DNA of 17,142 bases from JACAEY01 sp049700155 (GCA_049700155.1 JBNAVX010000053.1:1-17142); one strand, 5' to 3'. Positions 1-8,199 are shown, counted from the stretch's first letter. The notes: a model not told the origin generated them from the sequence alone. Translations and numbers: made by a program.

Positions 1-36
1 AAAGAATTTAAATCCGCTCAAATACTGCATCTGCCA
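1..36. repeat. Arm of dispersed hairpin repeat (inverted copy of 16705-16740)
   Basis: The first 36 bases are the reverse complement of the left arm of the hairpin at 16705-16778, with a single mismatch by eye. The element is probably cut by the window edge, so only one arm is seen. The two copies lie in opposite orientation near the two ends of the window. Confidence 0.8.
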
Positions 37-103
37 AGAATTTTATGAATAATATCGGTTAAAATCAATAAGTTTATACGCCATATTACTCGGCGAAAAA
101 TAA

Positions 104-301
104 TATATATTTGTACCATTACAGGAGTCTTATAATGATGAAAGACTAAAAATGCAAAAAATATGGAAAGAAAGAGAAAAACAACTGGAGAAAATCCTTA
201 CTAATGCTGTCAACTTTTATGGTTCTTTAAAAGGTATTGCAGGTGCTTCTATACCAAAAATCGGATTGCTGGAAGACAGTGAACCAAAAGTGATTGAATA
301 A
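104..301 (+). pseudogene. C-terminal remnant of a DUF2130-family protein
   Basis: The frame is open from 104 (after a TAA at 101-103) to TAA at 299-301; the first ATG is at 152. From that ATG it encodes 49 residues containing MQKIWKEREKQLEKIL and then FYGSLKGIAGASIPKI, ending in an acidic tail with LLEDSE. This matches, from memory, the conserved end of DUF2130 proteins (a Met-x-Lys-Ile-Trp-x-x-Arg-Glu-Lys-Gln helix, then a Tyr-Gly-x-Leu-x-Gly-Ile segment and a closing Ile-x-x-Leu-Glu). Those proteins are several hundred residues long, so most of the gene is missing. DUF2130 function is unknown; distant links to nuclease folds have been proposed. Alternatively the 5' part was removed by the repeat insertion at 1-36. 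Translation from ATG 152 is possible but unlikely to give a functional product. Confidence 0.65.
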
Positions 302-506
302 GAAAGGAGAAATCAAAAATGTCAAAAATTGAGCAAGTTACAAATTGGGTTCAAAAAATACAAGATTAGTAAAAATTCTTCGACCTAAAATAAGAATAAA
401 CTCAACTTATTAATAAGAAAAAATGGTGAAAGCTGGCTAAGTTCACTTGATATCGAAAAAGAAATGGAAGATATAAAACATTTACCTTCTTAAATAACTT
501 GTATAT
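302..506 (+). other. Degenerate stretch with short open remnants, no credible gene
   Basis: A good Shine-Dalgarno (AAAGGAGA, 303-310) precedes an ATG at 319, but the frame stops after 16 residues (MSKIEQVTNWVQKIQD, TAG at 367-369). A second open stretch, in a different frame from 389 to TAA at 491-493, ends with SWLSSLDIEKEMEDIKHLPS and has no start of its own. A strong ribosome-binding site leading into a broken frame suggests a gene that once followed the DUF2130 gene and has been truncated. I do not recognise the family. Confidence 0.35.
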
Positions 507-2015
507 ATGAATAAATGGCTTATCACAGTCACTGTCATGCTTCCTACTCTTATAGAGATTATGGATATGACTGCTGTGAATGTTGCCCTCGGTCATATCA
601 GAGGAAGTCTTTCTGCAGGGATTGATGAATCAACATGGGCAATAACTTCTTACCTTGTCTCAAATGCAGTAATAATTCCCCTCTCTGGATGGTTGAGCAG
701 GTTCTTTGGAAGGAAAAAATATCTCATCATCTCTGTAACACTATTCACTTTCAGTTCTTTTCTCTGTGGCTCAGCATGGAGCCTAAACAGTCTTATATTC
801 TTCAGGGTTCTTCAGGGAATAGGGGGCGGAGCACTTCAGCCCATATCACAGGCGATACTACTTGAGACATTTCCTCCTCAACAGCGCGGCATGGCAATGG
901 CAATCTTCGGAATAGGGATTATGTTCGGACCAATCATGGGACCTCTTCTTGGGGGACTGATTACTGACCACTGGTCCTGGCACTGGGTATTTTTCATAAA
1001 TATCCCTATTGGAATAGTTTCTGTATTGATGACCCTCTTTTTTATATTTGACCCTCCATATATGAAACGTATGAAGATGAAGATTGATTACTGGGGACTC
1101 ATATTATTAACTGTTGGTGTAGGATGCCTTCAGACAGTCCTTGATAAAGGACAGAGAGAAGAATGGTTTTCATCAAGTTTTATTACATGGCTTAGCATCA
1201 TATCTGGAATTTCTTTTATACTGTTTATAATCAGGGAGTTTTTTGCAGAGGAACCTGTCATAAATCTAAAAATCTTTAAAGACCTTTCCTTCAGCATGGG
1301 TTGTGCTGTGATGTTCTGTGTCTTTTTTAATCTCTTCGGAAGTATCGTTCTTCAGCCTATCTATGTCCAGACACTAATGGGCTATACTGCTACACTCGCA
1401 GGGTTAGTACTTGCACCCGGAGGCATTACATCAGTGCTTACAATGCAAGTTGTTGGGAGACTTGTTTCAAAGATAAATCCAAAAGGGATTCTTGTTATAG
1501 GCATCATAACCTGTGCCTATGCAACACACCTGATGTCAAAATTCAACCTTTATGCTGATCTCTATTCAATAGCATTACCACGAATGATTCTCGGGATGGG
1601 AATGGGTATGACAGTAATACCATTAATCACTCTTGCTTTCTCAACTATAAAGAAAGAAAATATGGCGAATGCAACAGCAATCTATAATTTCATCAGAAAC
1701 CTCGGCGGTAGCTTTGGTGTTGCATTTGTAACAACGATGCTTTCAAGGCGTGCACAATTCCATCAAGCACACCTTATAGAACACCTGACACCTTTTGATA
1801 CCCCTTACCAGATTATTACTGAGCAAAGCACACAGATACTTAAGTTCAGGGGATTTGATAGTTTTCTCTCACAATACGGGAGTCTTAATGCAGTCTATAA
1901 AGAACTCCTTAGACAGGCATCAATGCTATCATTCAATGATACTTTCTATCTTACAAGTATCATCTTGATATCAATTCTTCCTCTTGCCTTCCTTATGAAA
2001 AAGGGAAAGAGTTAG
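507..2015 (+). CDS. DHA2/EmrB-family MFS multidrug efflux transporter
   Basis: 502 residues, the usual length for the 14-TM EmrB/QacA (DHA2) proton-driven drug exporters of the inner membrane. Seen in the sequence: TM1 with the acidic motif IEIMDMTAVNVAL (residues ~17-29), motif A-like GWLSRFFGRKK (~61-71), motif B-like RVLQGIGGGALQP (~100-112), motif C-like GIMFGPIMGPLLGG (~136-149), then many hydrophobic segments to the C-terminus. The ATG at 507 gives an N-terminus of normal length, although the Shine-Dalgarno is poor. In proteobacteria EmrB works with the adaptor EmrA and an outer-membrane TolC; no adaptor gene is in the window, and the upstream DNA is decayed, so a partner may have been lost or lie elsewhere. 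Its last 45 bp overlap the 3' end of the convergent NrpR-like gene. Drug specificity cannot be told from sequence. Confidence 0.9.
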   Translation: MNKWLITVTVMLPTLIEIMDMTAVNVALGHIRGSLSAGIDESTWAITSYLVSNAVIIPLSGWLSRFFGRKKYLIISVTLFTFSSFLCGSAWSLNSLIFFRVLQGIGGGALQPISQAILLETFPPQQRGMAMAIFGIGIMFGPIMGPLLGGLITDHWSWHWVFFINIPIGIVSVLMTLFFIFDPPYMKRMKMKIDYWGLILLTVGVGCLQTVLDKGQREEWFSSSFITWLSIISGISFILFIIREFFAEEPVINLKIFKDLSFSMGCAVMFCVFFNLFGSIVLQPIYVQTLMGYTATLAGLVLAPGGITSVLTMQVVGRLVSKINPKGILVIGIITCAYATHLMSKFNLYADLYSIALPRMILGMGMGMTVIPLITLAFSTIKKENMANATAIYNFIRNLGGSFGVAFVTTMLSRRAQFHQAHLIEHLTPFDTPYQIITEQSTQILKFRGFDSFLSQYGSLNAVYKELLRQASMLSFNDTFYLTSIILISILPLAFLMKKGKS

Positions 2016-2984
2016 CTCTTTGAAATTCACAAGCTCAGAGAATTTATAAAGGGTTGACATTGCCTTGCTCACAGTTGGGATACCTGCCTCTTCAAGGGCT
2101 GCTATAGGATTAAGACCACCGACTATCACCATACCTGCTTTATCCACTGCAACAGGCATCTCAAGAAGCGGCTGATTAGGGTTGCCTATACTTAAAATCC
2201 CACCAATCCCTTTCTTCTTAAGGTAATCACTCAATTGTCTTGCATTCTCAAGGCTGACAACTGGAATCTCCCTGAAGCTCGCAAGAATCTTACCAGAATG
2301 ATTTTTTACTGAACCCAAAACATCTGTCATTCTGCTTTTTATAAATACCTCAAGTGGGTCAAGTGATGAACCTTCATAACTAATCAGAGCTGTAAACCTT
2401 GATGGCTCAGAATTCTCTATCTGTAATACTCCACCAAACTTTGATGTGACAGGTATCCCTGCCTTAAGGAATATTCCGTTTATTGTTACACTACACACAG
2501 TGCCAAAACCTATTTGACCATCAGGCACTATAAGTTCCCCTATCTTTTCACCACCTCTTTTCATCACAACCTTATCACACATCACATAAGGAGAAGAAAA
2601 AACAGGTTTCATAATATTCAGGGCTTCTTTGAGTCTCTCTTCAGGGAAATAAGAGACATTAAGTATTATATTTCCTTCATTCTTTTCTATATCAAGGTCA
2701 GTAAGGTATGAAAGGGTCTCTATCTTGCTTATTATAAAACCTACTTTTTCTGAGACAAGGGCTTGAGATAATTCATCTCTTCCTTTCTGTGTTATCTTTC
2801 TCCCCTCTTTACCAAATACCTTTGTGTAACCCCTCTCATCAAGTATCCTGAGATGATATCTGACAGTTCTTTCAGTAAGCTCAACACCATGCATCTTCAA
2901 TTGACGCGATATCTCTCTTGAGCCAATAATTTTATCAGGATGTCTATCCAGGACCTTTAAAATTGCAAGCATTGTCTTATTCAT
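1971..2984 (-). CDS. NrpR-like transcriptional regulator (winged helix + DUF128/NRD domain)
   Basis: 337 residues. Residues ~1-70 form a winged-helix domain (ILKVLDRHPDKIIGSREISR, then ELTERTVRYHLRILDERGY), and ~75-320 match the DUF128/NrpR regulatory domain, with GGVLQIEN, GIGGILSIGN and GMVIVGGLNPIAALEEAGI as its typical Gly-rich stretches. In methanogenic archaea NrpR represses nitrogen-assimilation genes and is released by 2-oxoglutarate; those proteins usually carry two such domains, this one carries one, as bacterial homologues often do. The ATG lies inside the end of the FdhA-like gene (8-bp overlap, 2977-2984), with AAGGAAATAAGAG ahead of it, so it is translated as the last gene of that operon. 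It probably senses 2-oxoglutarate and autoregulates the operon; this is inference. The archaeal operator GGAA-N6-TTCC was not noticed upstream of the operon. Confidence 0.88.
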   Translation of the reverse strand: MNKTMLAILKVLDRHPDKIIGSREISRQLKMHGVELTERTVRYHLRILDERGYTKVFGKEGRKITQKGRDELSQALVSEKVGFIISKIETLSYLTDLDIEKNEGNIILNVSYFPEERLKEALNIMKPVFSSPYVMCDKVVMKRGGEKIGELIVPDGQIGFGTVCSVTINGIFLKAGIPVTSKFGGVLQIENSEPSRFTALISYEGSSLDPLEVFIKSRMTDVLGSVKNHSGKILASFREIPVVSLENARQLSDYLKKKGIGGILSIGNPNQPLLEMPVAVDKAGMVIVGGLNPIAALEEAGIPTVSKAMSTLYKFSELVNFKELTLSLFHKEGKRKN

Positions 2985-5628
2985 CTCTTATTTCCTTTGA
3001 TGGAATAATCCTTACAGCACATACTTTTGTCTCTAATGCTCTGGAAACCTTGTCTTCAGCAGGATTTAAAATCCGATTTATCACCTCTTCCTCATACAAC
3101 ATCGTGACTATCCCAGGTGAAGAAGTATCAGTTATTACAGCAATTCCATCCATCTCTCCCCAGCGGGAAATTACCTTTACCTTTTCTCCATCAGAAATTC
3201 CAAAATCAAGGGCATCTTTCGGGTTAATATGGATACGACCATTAGAACTCAAGGTATTCAGTCCATTAACCTTCTTTGTCAACAAACCACTTGAGTATAT
3301 ATTACTTTCTGTCAACAAAATCAACGGATATTCAACATCTGAAACTTCAGCTATCTGTCTGTACTCTAAGGGTTTAAACTTGAACTTTTCCTTCTTTATG
3401 CTGGATGAGTTATTTTCAAAAGAAACAACAGTATTAATCTCTGACATTATCTCTTCAGAGGTTTTAAAATCAAAACCTTTAATTCCCATCCGTTTAGCTA
3501 AATCACAGATGATCTGCCAATCAGGTCTTGAATCACCAACTGGCTCTATTGCCTTATTGATTCTTTGAGTCCTTCCTTCTGTATTCATATATGTGCCATC
3601 TTTTTCAGCAAAACTTGCAGATGGGAAGATGACATGAGCAAACTGTGCAGTTTCATTGGGAAAAATATCCTGAATAACAATAAATTCTGCGTTCTCAAGG
3701 GCTTTTTTAAACTTTTGCGCTGGCGCAATACTTTTTACAGGATTAGAACCAATAATATAAAGTGTCTTTATCTTTTTTTCTTCAGTTGCACTGAGGATTT
3801 CTGCAAAAGTCAGCCCTGGTTCAGGATTTAGACTTCTTCCCCATAGATTTTCAAATCTCTCTCTTGCCAATGAAGATGATACTAATTGATAACCCGGGTA
3901 ATAATCAGGAAGACATCCCATATAACATCCACCAAATGCATTACTCCTGCCCCATAAAGCATTAAGTCCTGATAAATTAATGATATTTCCGGTCAAAATT
4001 GCAAGATTCAAAAGACCTATCACATTATCAGCCCCGTTAGAATATTTACTTATTCCACCTGACCATATTATCGATGCTGGTTTGCTGGTAGCATAAAGCC
4101 TTGCAGTATTTTCTATCATATCTCTTGGAACACCTGTAATACGTTCAACCCTGCCAAGTGGGAAATCCTCAAGTGACTCTCTAAATTCCTCAAATCTTTC
4201 GCATCTTTCTTCAATAAATTTAATGTCAAATAATTCTTCATCAAGAATTACCTTACACATACCCATAAAGAGGGCAACATCAGTGCCTGGATATAATCTC
4301 AGCCAGACATCTGCTATTCTACAGAGATCAATTTCTATCGGGTTTATTACAATGAGTTTTGCCCCTCTTTCTACAGCACTTTTTATTCGTAATCCTGCAA
4401 TCGGATGAGAATGTGAAGGATTTGAACCTGTTACAATAATACAGGATGCCTTTTCCAATCCTTCAAAATTGCATGCAATTATACCTCCTCCATTAGCTAC
4501 AAACATCGCGGATATTGTAGTTCCCTGGCAGAACTGTGCAGGATTATCAATATTATTACTGCCCATTACCACTCTTGCAAATTTCTGGGCAACATAGTTA
4601 TCTTCATTCGTGCAATATGGTGATGCTAAAAGGGCAAATTCTTTACCTGAATAATCTTTCAATTTTCCTGCGACAAATTCTAATGCCTCATCCCAGGAGA
4701 CTTCAACAAATCCTTCAATCCGTTTGTTAACCCCTCTGTATCCCAACTTACTAAGGAAGGAGTTCAAGGGGGGTATAAGATCTTTTCTTATCATTGGCAA
4801 CCTTAATCTCTCCTGTGAATGGATAAAACTCAATCCAAACCTTCCTTTAACACATAGAAGACCTTTATTTACCGAACTATCTTTATCTCCCCTTACACTT
4901 ACAATATTATTATCACGAATACCAATATATATACCGCATCCAACAGAACAATAAGGACAAACTGTTTTGACTTCGGTAGCAGGCCGCTTATAATCTTTTA
5001 TCACAAGTGCACCAACAGGACATCTGACTACACACTCTCCGCATGAGACACATCTTGACTCAGCTATAGGCTTATCTCCGAATGTGGTAATCTTTGTATT
5101 GTAGCCCCTTCCAACAAAATCAATTGCATTAACCTTCATTATTTCCTGACATGTCCTGACACATATTCCGCAGAGAACACACTTGTTAAGGTCTCTCTCG
5201 AAGAAGGGATTTGATGAATCAAAAGTTAACTTCTCTTCTGGCAACCTCAACCGCTGAATACTTTTCCTGTCAATACGCATGAATGCCTTTATCTTCTGTA
5301 ATTCGCAACGTCCTGTCTTCGGACATCCACGGCAATCAATATGATGATTTGCAATAAGCATCTCAACAATTGGACGACGAACACTATCCAGCTTTGTGCT
5401 TTTTGTTTTTATAGACATTGCTTCTTCAACAGGTGTTCTACATGAAAGTACTAATTTCCCATCTTCTACCTCGACAAAACAGAGCCTGCAAATCCCAGCA
5501 GGTCTCAAATCAGGGTGGTAACATAGGTGTGGTATATAGATATTGTTAGCTAACGCAACCTCCAAGATCGTTAAACCCTTTGATGCCAGAATCTCTTTAT
5601 CATCAATCTTTATAGAAATTTTTTCCAT
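2977..5628 (-). CDS. FdhA-like molybdopterin oxidoreductase with NuoG-type Fe-S N-terminus, atypical active site
   Basis: 883 residues. By position: [2Fe-2S] cysteines C36, C47, C50, C63; NuoG-type cluster H95/C99/C102/C108; two [4Fe-4S] sets C150/153/156/160 and C193/196/199/203; the Moco-proximal [4Fe-4S] set C224/227/231/259 with K261; then the bis-MGD molybdopterin domains to the end. This is the layout of NAD-linked formate dehydrogenase alpha subunits. The metal-ligand residue is C367 (codon TGC, not a UGA Sec codon). However, the next residue is Q368 where formate dehydrogenases have His (H141 in E. coli FdhF), and a gapless match of GLNALWGRSNAFGGCYMG to FdhF GVNPVRGQNNVQGACDMG puts W559 at the place of R333. 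Both residues are needed for formate oxidation, so annotation as formate dehydrogenase is doubtful. It is cytoplasmic, with no Tat signal. GGAG-like Shine-Dalgarno before ATG. Separated from the NuoF-like gene by a 151-bp gap carrying a repeat; overlaps the NrpR-like gene. Confidence 0.88.
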   Translation of the reverse strand: MEKISIKIDDKEILASKGLTILEVALANNIYIPHLCYHPDLRPAGICRLCFVEVEDGKLVLSCRTPVEEAMSIKTKSTKLDSVRRPIVEMLIANHHIDCRGCPKTGRCELQKIKAFMRIDRKSIQRLRLPEEKLTFDSSNPFFERDLNKCVLCGICVRTCQEIMKVNAIDFVGRGYNTKITTFGDKPIAESRCVSCGECVVRCPVGALVIKDYKRPATEVKTVCPYCSVGCGIYIGIRDNNIVSVRGDKDSSVNKGLLCVKGRFGLSFIHSQERLRLPMIRKDLIPPLNSFLSKLGYRGVNKRIEGFVEVSWDEALEFVAGKLKDYSGKEFALLASPYCTNEDNYVAQKFARVVMGSNNIDNPAQFCQGTTISAMFVANGGGIIACNFEGLEKASCIIVTGSNPSHSHPIAGLRIKSAVERGAKLIVINPIEIDLCRIADVWLRLYPGTDVALFMGMCKVILDEELFDIKFIEERCERFEEFRESLEDFPLGRVERITGVPRDMIENTARLYATSKPASIIWSGGISKYSNGADNVIGLLNLAILTGNIINLSGLNALWGRSNAFGGCYMGCLPDYYPGYQLVSSSLARERFENLWGRSLNPEPGLTFAEILSATEEKKIKTLYIIGSNPVKSIAPAQKFKKALENAEFIVIQDIFPNETAQFAHVIFPSASFAEKDGTYMNTEGRTQRINKAIEPVGDSRPDWQIICDLAKRMGIKGFDFKTSEEIMSEINTVVSFENNSSSIKKEKFKFKPLEYRQIAEVSDVEYPLILLTESNIYSSGLLTKKVNGLNTLSSNGRIHINPKDALDFGISDGEKVKVISRWGEMDGIAVITDTSSPGIVTMLYEEEVINRILNPAEDKVSRALETKVCAVRIIPSKEIRDE

Positions 5629-5648
5629 AAATACTCCGCCTTTATCTT

Positions 5649-5770
5649 GTCATTCCGTGCTTGACACGGAATCCAGGGTTTCCCGTGAAAACGGAAATCT
5701 TATTACATTTTATTATTGTTCCCTTCTTTTGCAGGGACGACGTCTGGATTTCCACTTTCGTGGGAATGAC
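5649..5770. repeat. MITE-like inverted repeat between the NuoF-like and FdhA-like genes
   Basis: The 122-bp unit has terminal inverted repeats GTCATTCC (5649-5656) and GGAATGAC (5763-5770), and inner inverted matches GGAATCCAG and CTGGATTTCC. Each half folds into its own hairpin (ATTCCGTG..CACGGAAT; TTTCCAC..GTGGGAA). Related units occur at 10002-10028 and 10911-10980. It sits inside the operon and could act as a partial terminator or mRNA processing site, which would lower or stabilise the two downstream genes relative to the upstream ones. Confidence 0.8.
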
Positions 5771-5779
5771 GTAAACAAA

Positions 5780-7417
5780 CTACCCCTCCTTTTCTGAATG
5801 ATTCATACTGCACACCCCTGCGGGGCATCTCTTTTCAAATATATGTGCTTCATATTCATCTCGGAAGTAACGGAGTGTAGTCAGGACTGGATTTGGAGCA
5901 GTCTTTCCAAGACCACAGAGTGAACTTAATCTAACAGCCTCACTTAATTCCTGGAGGAGATTGATTTCTTCAGGTCTTCCGTTCCCTTTTGTGATATTAT
6001 TTAGAATATCAAACATCTGTTTTGTTCCAAGCCTGCAAGGAATACATTGACCACATGATTCTCTTCTTGTGAAGTCAAGAAAGTATCGAGCTACATCAAC
6101 CATACATGTATCCTCATCCATAACCACCATACCACCTGAGCCCATTATTGAACCTGCAAGTGCAAGGGAATCAAAATCAACAGGCATGTCAAGAAGACTC
6201 TCTGGAAGACAACCACCTGAAGGTCCTCCTGTCTGCACAGCCTTAAAGTGTTTACCACCGGGTATCCCGCCGCCTATATCAAAGATAATTTCCCGAAGTG
6301 TGATCCCCATAGGCACTTCTATCAATCCACAATTTGCTACTTTACCTGTTAAAGAAAATACTGCTGTGCCCTTACTCTTTTCTGTTCCTCTCCTCGCAAA
6401 CCATTCAGCACCATTATTAATAATCAATGGAACATTTGCGTATGTCTTTACATTGTTAATCAATGTGGGTTTCCCCCATAGTCCTTCTCTTGCAGGGAAA
6501 GGAGGTTTTATCTTTGGAATCCCTCGCCATCCTTCTATTGAAGCAATGAGTGCAGTCTCTTCACCACATACAAAGGCACCAGCTCCCTGAAAAATCTCTA
6601 TCTTGAAATCAAACTCGCTATCGAGTATTCCTCTACCTAAAAAACCATTTTTCTTTGCCTGTTCAATAGCTATCTTGAGTCTCTTCACAGCCAGCGGATA
6701 TTCTGCCCTTACATATACAATGCCTTTTCTTGCTCCTATAGCATAACCTGCAATTGTCATACCTTCTAAAACCAAATGAGGATTACCTTCCATAACAGAA
6801 CGGTCTTGAAATGCTCCGGGGTCTCCTTCATCAGCATTACAGATTACATACTTTTCATCGCCCTGTGACCTCCTACAGGCTGCCCACTTTAGCCCTGTCG
6901 GGAAGCCGGCTCCACCAAGTCCTCTGAGCCCTGACCTTTCTATCTCTGTAATCACCTGCTCTGGTGACATCTCAGAAAGGACTCTTTTGAGGGCTTCATA
7001 TCCACCATTAGAAAGGTAGTCCTGAATTTCTTCTGGATCAATCTTTCCGCAATTGGCTAATATAGTTCGTTCTTGCTTACGGTAAAAAGGTATATTCCAA
7101 TAATGGGGTATAGTGTTATTGTTAACAGGGTCTCGGTATAGAAGTGGTTCTACAATTTTTCCATCAGGCATAAAAGATTGAACAATATCCATAGCATTAT
7201 CAGGTTTAACTTTCGTATAAAAAATCCCTTCAGGCTCTATAATAACAATGGGTTCTTGCTGGCAAAACCCCTGACAACCTGTACGTTTAATTTGAATCTT
7301 TTCTCCAAGATTCAATTCATTTATCTCCTTTTCTAATGATAAGAAAACTTCTTCAGCTCCAACAGATATCCCGCATGTCCCGAGACCCACAAGGATACTT
7401 CTCTGGTTATGAGGCAT
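5780..7417 (-). CDS. nuoF: NuoF/HydB-like NAD(P)H-binding flavoprotein subunit
   Basis: 545 residues. The N-terminal ~90 residues are a thioredoxin-like [2Fe-2S] domain (GTCGISVGA near 13-21, then TGCQGFC), as in hydrogenase HydB and NAD-linked formate dehydrogenase beta subunits. The FMN/NADH core follows: GLRGLGGAGFPTGLKW, ADEGDPGAFQDRSVMEGNP, GAGAFVCGEETALIASIEG, and the [4Fe-4S] site C455/C458/C461 with C501. Role: hydride exchange with NAD(P)(H) through FMN and electron transfer to Fe-S partners in a soluble complex. The chain stops soon after CPAGVC (531-536), where HydB-type proteins normally continue into a two-cluster ferredoxin domain of about 60 residues; a separate ferredoxin gene is found two genes upstream instead. 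ATG with AGAGGT ahead of it, overlapping the NuoE-like gene by 11 bp. NAD versus NADP preference is not readable by eye. Confidence 0.92.
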   Translation of the reverse strand: MPHNQRSILVGLGTCGISVGAEEVFLSLEKEINELNLGEKIQIKRTGCQGFCQQEPIVIIEPEGIFYTKVKPDNAMDIVQSFMPDGKIVEPLLYRDPVNNNTIPHYWNIPFYRKQERTILANCGKIDPEEIQDYLSNGGYEALKRVLSEMSPEQVITEIERSGLRGLGGAGFPTGLKWAACRRSQGDEKYVICNADEGDPGAFQDRSVMEGNPHLVLEGMTIAGYAIGARKGIVYVRAEYPLAVKRLKIAIEQAKKNGFLGRGILDSEFDFKIEIFQGAGAFVCGEETALIASIEGWRGIPKIKPPFPAREGLWGKPTLINNVKTYANVPLIINNGAEWFARRGTEKSKGTAVFSLTGKVANCGLIEVPMGITLREIIFDIGGGIPGGKHFKAVQTGGPSGGCLPESLLDMPVDFDSLALAGSIMGSGGMVVMDEDTCMVDVARYFLDFTRRESCGQCIPCRLGTKQMFDILNNITKGNGRPEEINLLQELSEAVRLSSLCGLGKTAPNPVLTTLRYFRDEYEAHIFEKRCPAGVCSMNHSEKEG

Positions 7418-7880
7418 TTCTACCTCTGTGATTTAATGAGAGGAATATATCTCCTACCTTTTCTGTAGTCATCTCTCCATAAACATCCATATTTATCCTT
7501 ATACAGGGGGCAAGGGCACAGCAACCAAAACAGGCAACGGTTTCAAGTGTGTATTCAAGGTCATCAGAAGTTTCCCCCTCTTTCAAGTCAATTGCTTTTT
7601 CTATAGCATTTAAAATCTGAGGTGCGCCCCTTATATGACATGCAGTCCCTCTACATACAGCAACTCGTTTTCTTCCTAAAGGTAAAAGCCTGAATTGCGC
7701 ATAAAAAGAGGCAACAGAATAAACATGGCTTTCTGGAACACCAATAAACTTTGCAATATCAAGCATTACCTTTTCAGGCAGGTAACCCAATCTCTCTTGA
7801 ACATCCTGGAGTATGGGAACCAGTTCACCCATGTTGCCTTTGTAATATCTCAAAATATCTTTAAGCCCTGTTTCTATCAC
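7407..7880 (-). CDS. nuoE: NuoE-like [2Fe-2S] thioredoxin-fold subunit
   Basis: 157 residues, the normal length for complex I NuoE / HydC / formate dehydrogenase gamma subunits. The N-terminal helical part has the family signature LQDVQERLGYLPEKVMLDIA (24-43) and VYSVASFYAQF (53-63). The [2Fe-2S] ligands are C76 and C81 (CRGTAC) and C117 and C121 (CFGCC). It passes electrons between the NuoF-like flavoprotein and its own cluster, and is a candidate site for electron splitting in multimeric hydrogenases. Translation starts at GTG (7878-7880), whose GTGA overlaps the TGA of the ferredoxin gene by 4 bp, so the two are translationally coupled; the 3' end overlaps the NuoF-like gene by 11 bp. Confidence 0.93.
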   Translation of the reverse strand: MIETGLKDILRYYKGNMGELVPILQDVQERLGYLPEKVMLDIAKFIGVPESHVYSVASFYAQFRLLPLGRKRVAVCRGTACHIRGAPQILNAIEKAIDLKEGETSDDLEYTLETVACFGCCALAPCIRINMDVYGEMTTEKVGDIFLSLNHRGRNAS

Positions 7881-8098
7881 CTTCTACCAAAATCCTCAGG
7901 AATCCATACCCTTTTCTGCTCTAAGTTTTTATCAAAACTCAAAGTTGTACACATAGCACGACAGATTCCGCATCTATTGCACTTGTCAGTATCAGCATAT
8001 ACATTATTGTCTTTTTCTGATATGCTTATTGCCCCTGCAGGACAGCTCACCATGCAGAAAGGTGATGCACAGAATTTATAGCATATTAAATTTTGCAT
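7877..8098 (-). CDS. Small 2x[4Fe-4S] ferredoxin-type electron carrier
   Basis: 73 residues. Two cluster sites: C6/C10/C15/C19 with CMVSCPAGAI, and the regular DKCNRCGICRAMC (C-x2-C-x2-C-x3-C, starting near residue 40). The first motif has unusual spacing (C-x3-C-x4-C-x3-C) and the second lacks the usual Pro after its last Cys. The C-terminal tail RVWIPEDFGRR is longer than in simple ferredoxins. An excellent Shine-Dalgarno (AGGAGG) precedes the ATG. It lies between the GltB-like gene (101-bp gap) and the NuoE-like gene (4-bp overlap). It may supply, in trans, the ferredoxin domain missing from the C-terminus of the NuoF-like protein, or link it to the GltB-like protein; this is inference. 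Confidence 0.88.
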   Translation of the reverse strand: MQNLICYKFCASPFCMVSCPAGAISISEKDNNVYADTDKCNRCGICRAMCTTLSFDKNLEQKRVWIPEDFGRR

Positions 8099-8119
8099 TC
8101 CATTCCTCCTTTTTATAAA

Positions 8120-8176
8120 TGATTACAACGATTTTAGAAGATGATTACAGAGATTAAACTCCATCGCTGTAATCAT
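8120..8176. repeat. 22-bp tandem unit plus inverted copy (GATTACA family) in operon spacer
   Basis: Two imperfect 22-bp direct units begin at GATTACAACGATTTT (8120) and GATTACAGAGATTAA (8142). A third, inverted copy follows. ATGATTACAG (8141-8150) and CTGTAATCAT (8167-8176) are perfect 10-bp inverted repeats with a 16-base loop. No T-run typical of a terminator follows the hairpin on the transcribed minus strand. It could be a regulator site, an mRNA processing hairpin or a dispersed repeat. Confidence 0.65.
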
Positions 8177-8199
8177 ATTTTTTTATCTTGAAATCAATA

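Noticed and set aside
402..596. 64-residue minus-strand open frame upstream of and overlapping the transporter start
   Set aside because: Compositionally odd, overlaps the conserved start of the EmrB-like gene and shows no family features.
4500..4560. Possible UGA selenocysteine codon at the Moco active site, suggested by the nearby selC
   Set aside because: The codon at residue 367 is TGC, and the reading frame is uninterrupted over 883 codons.
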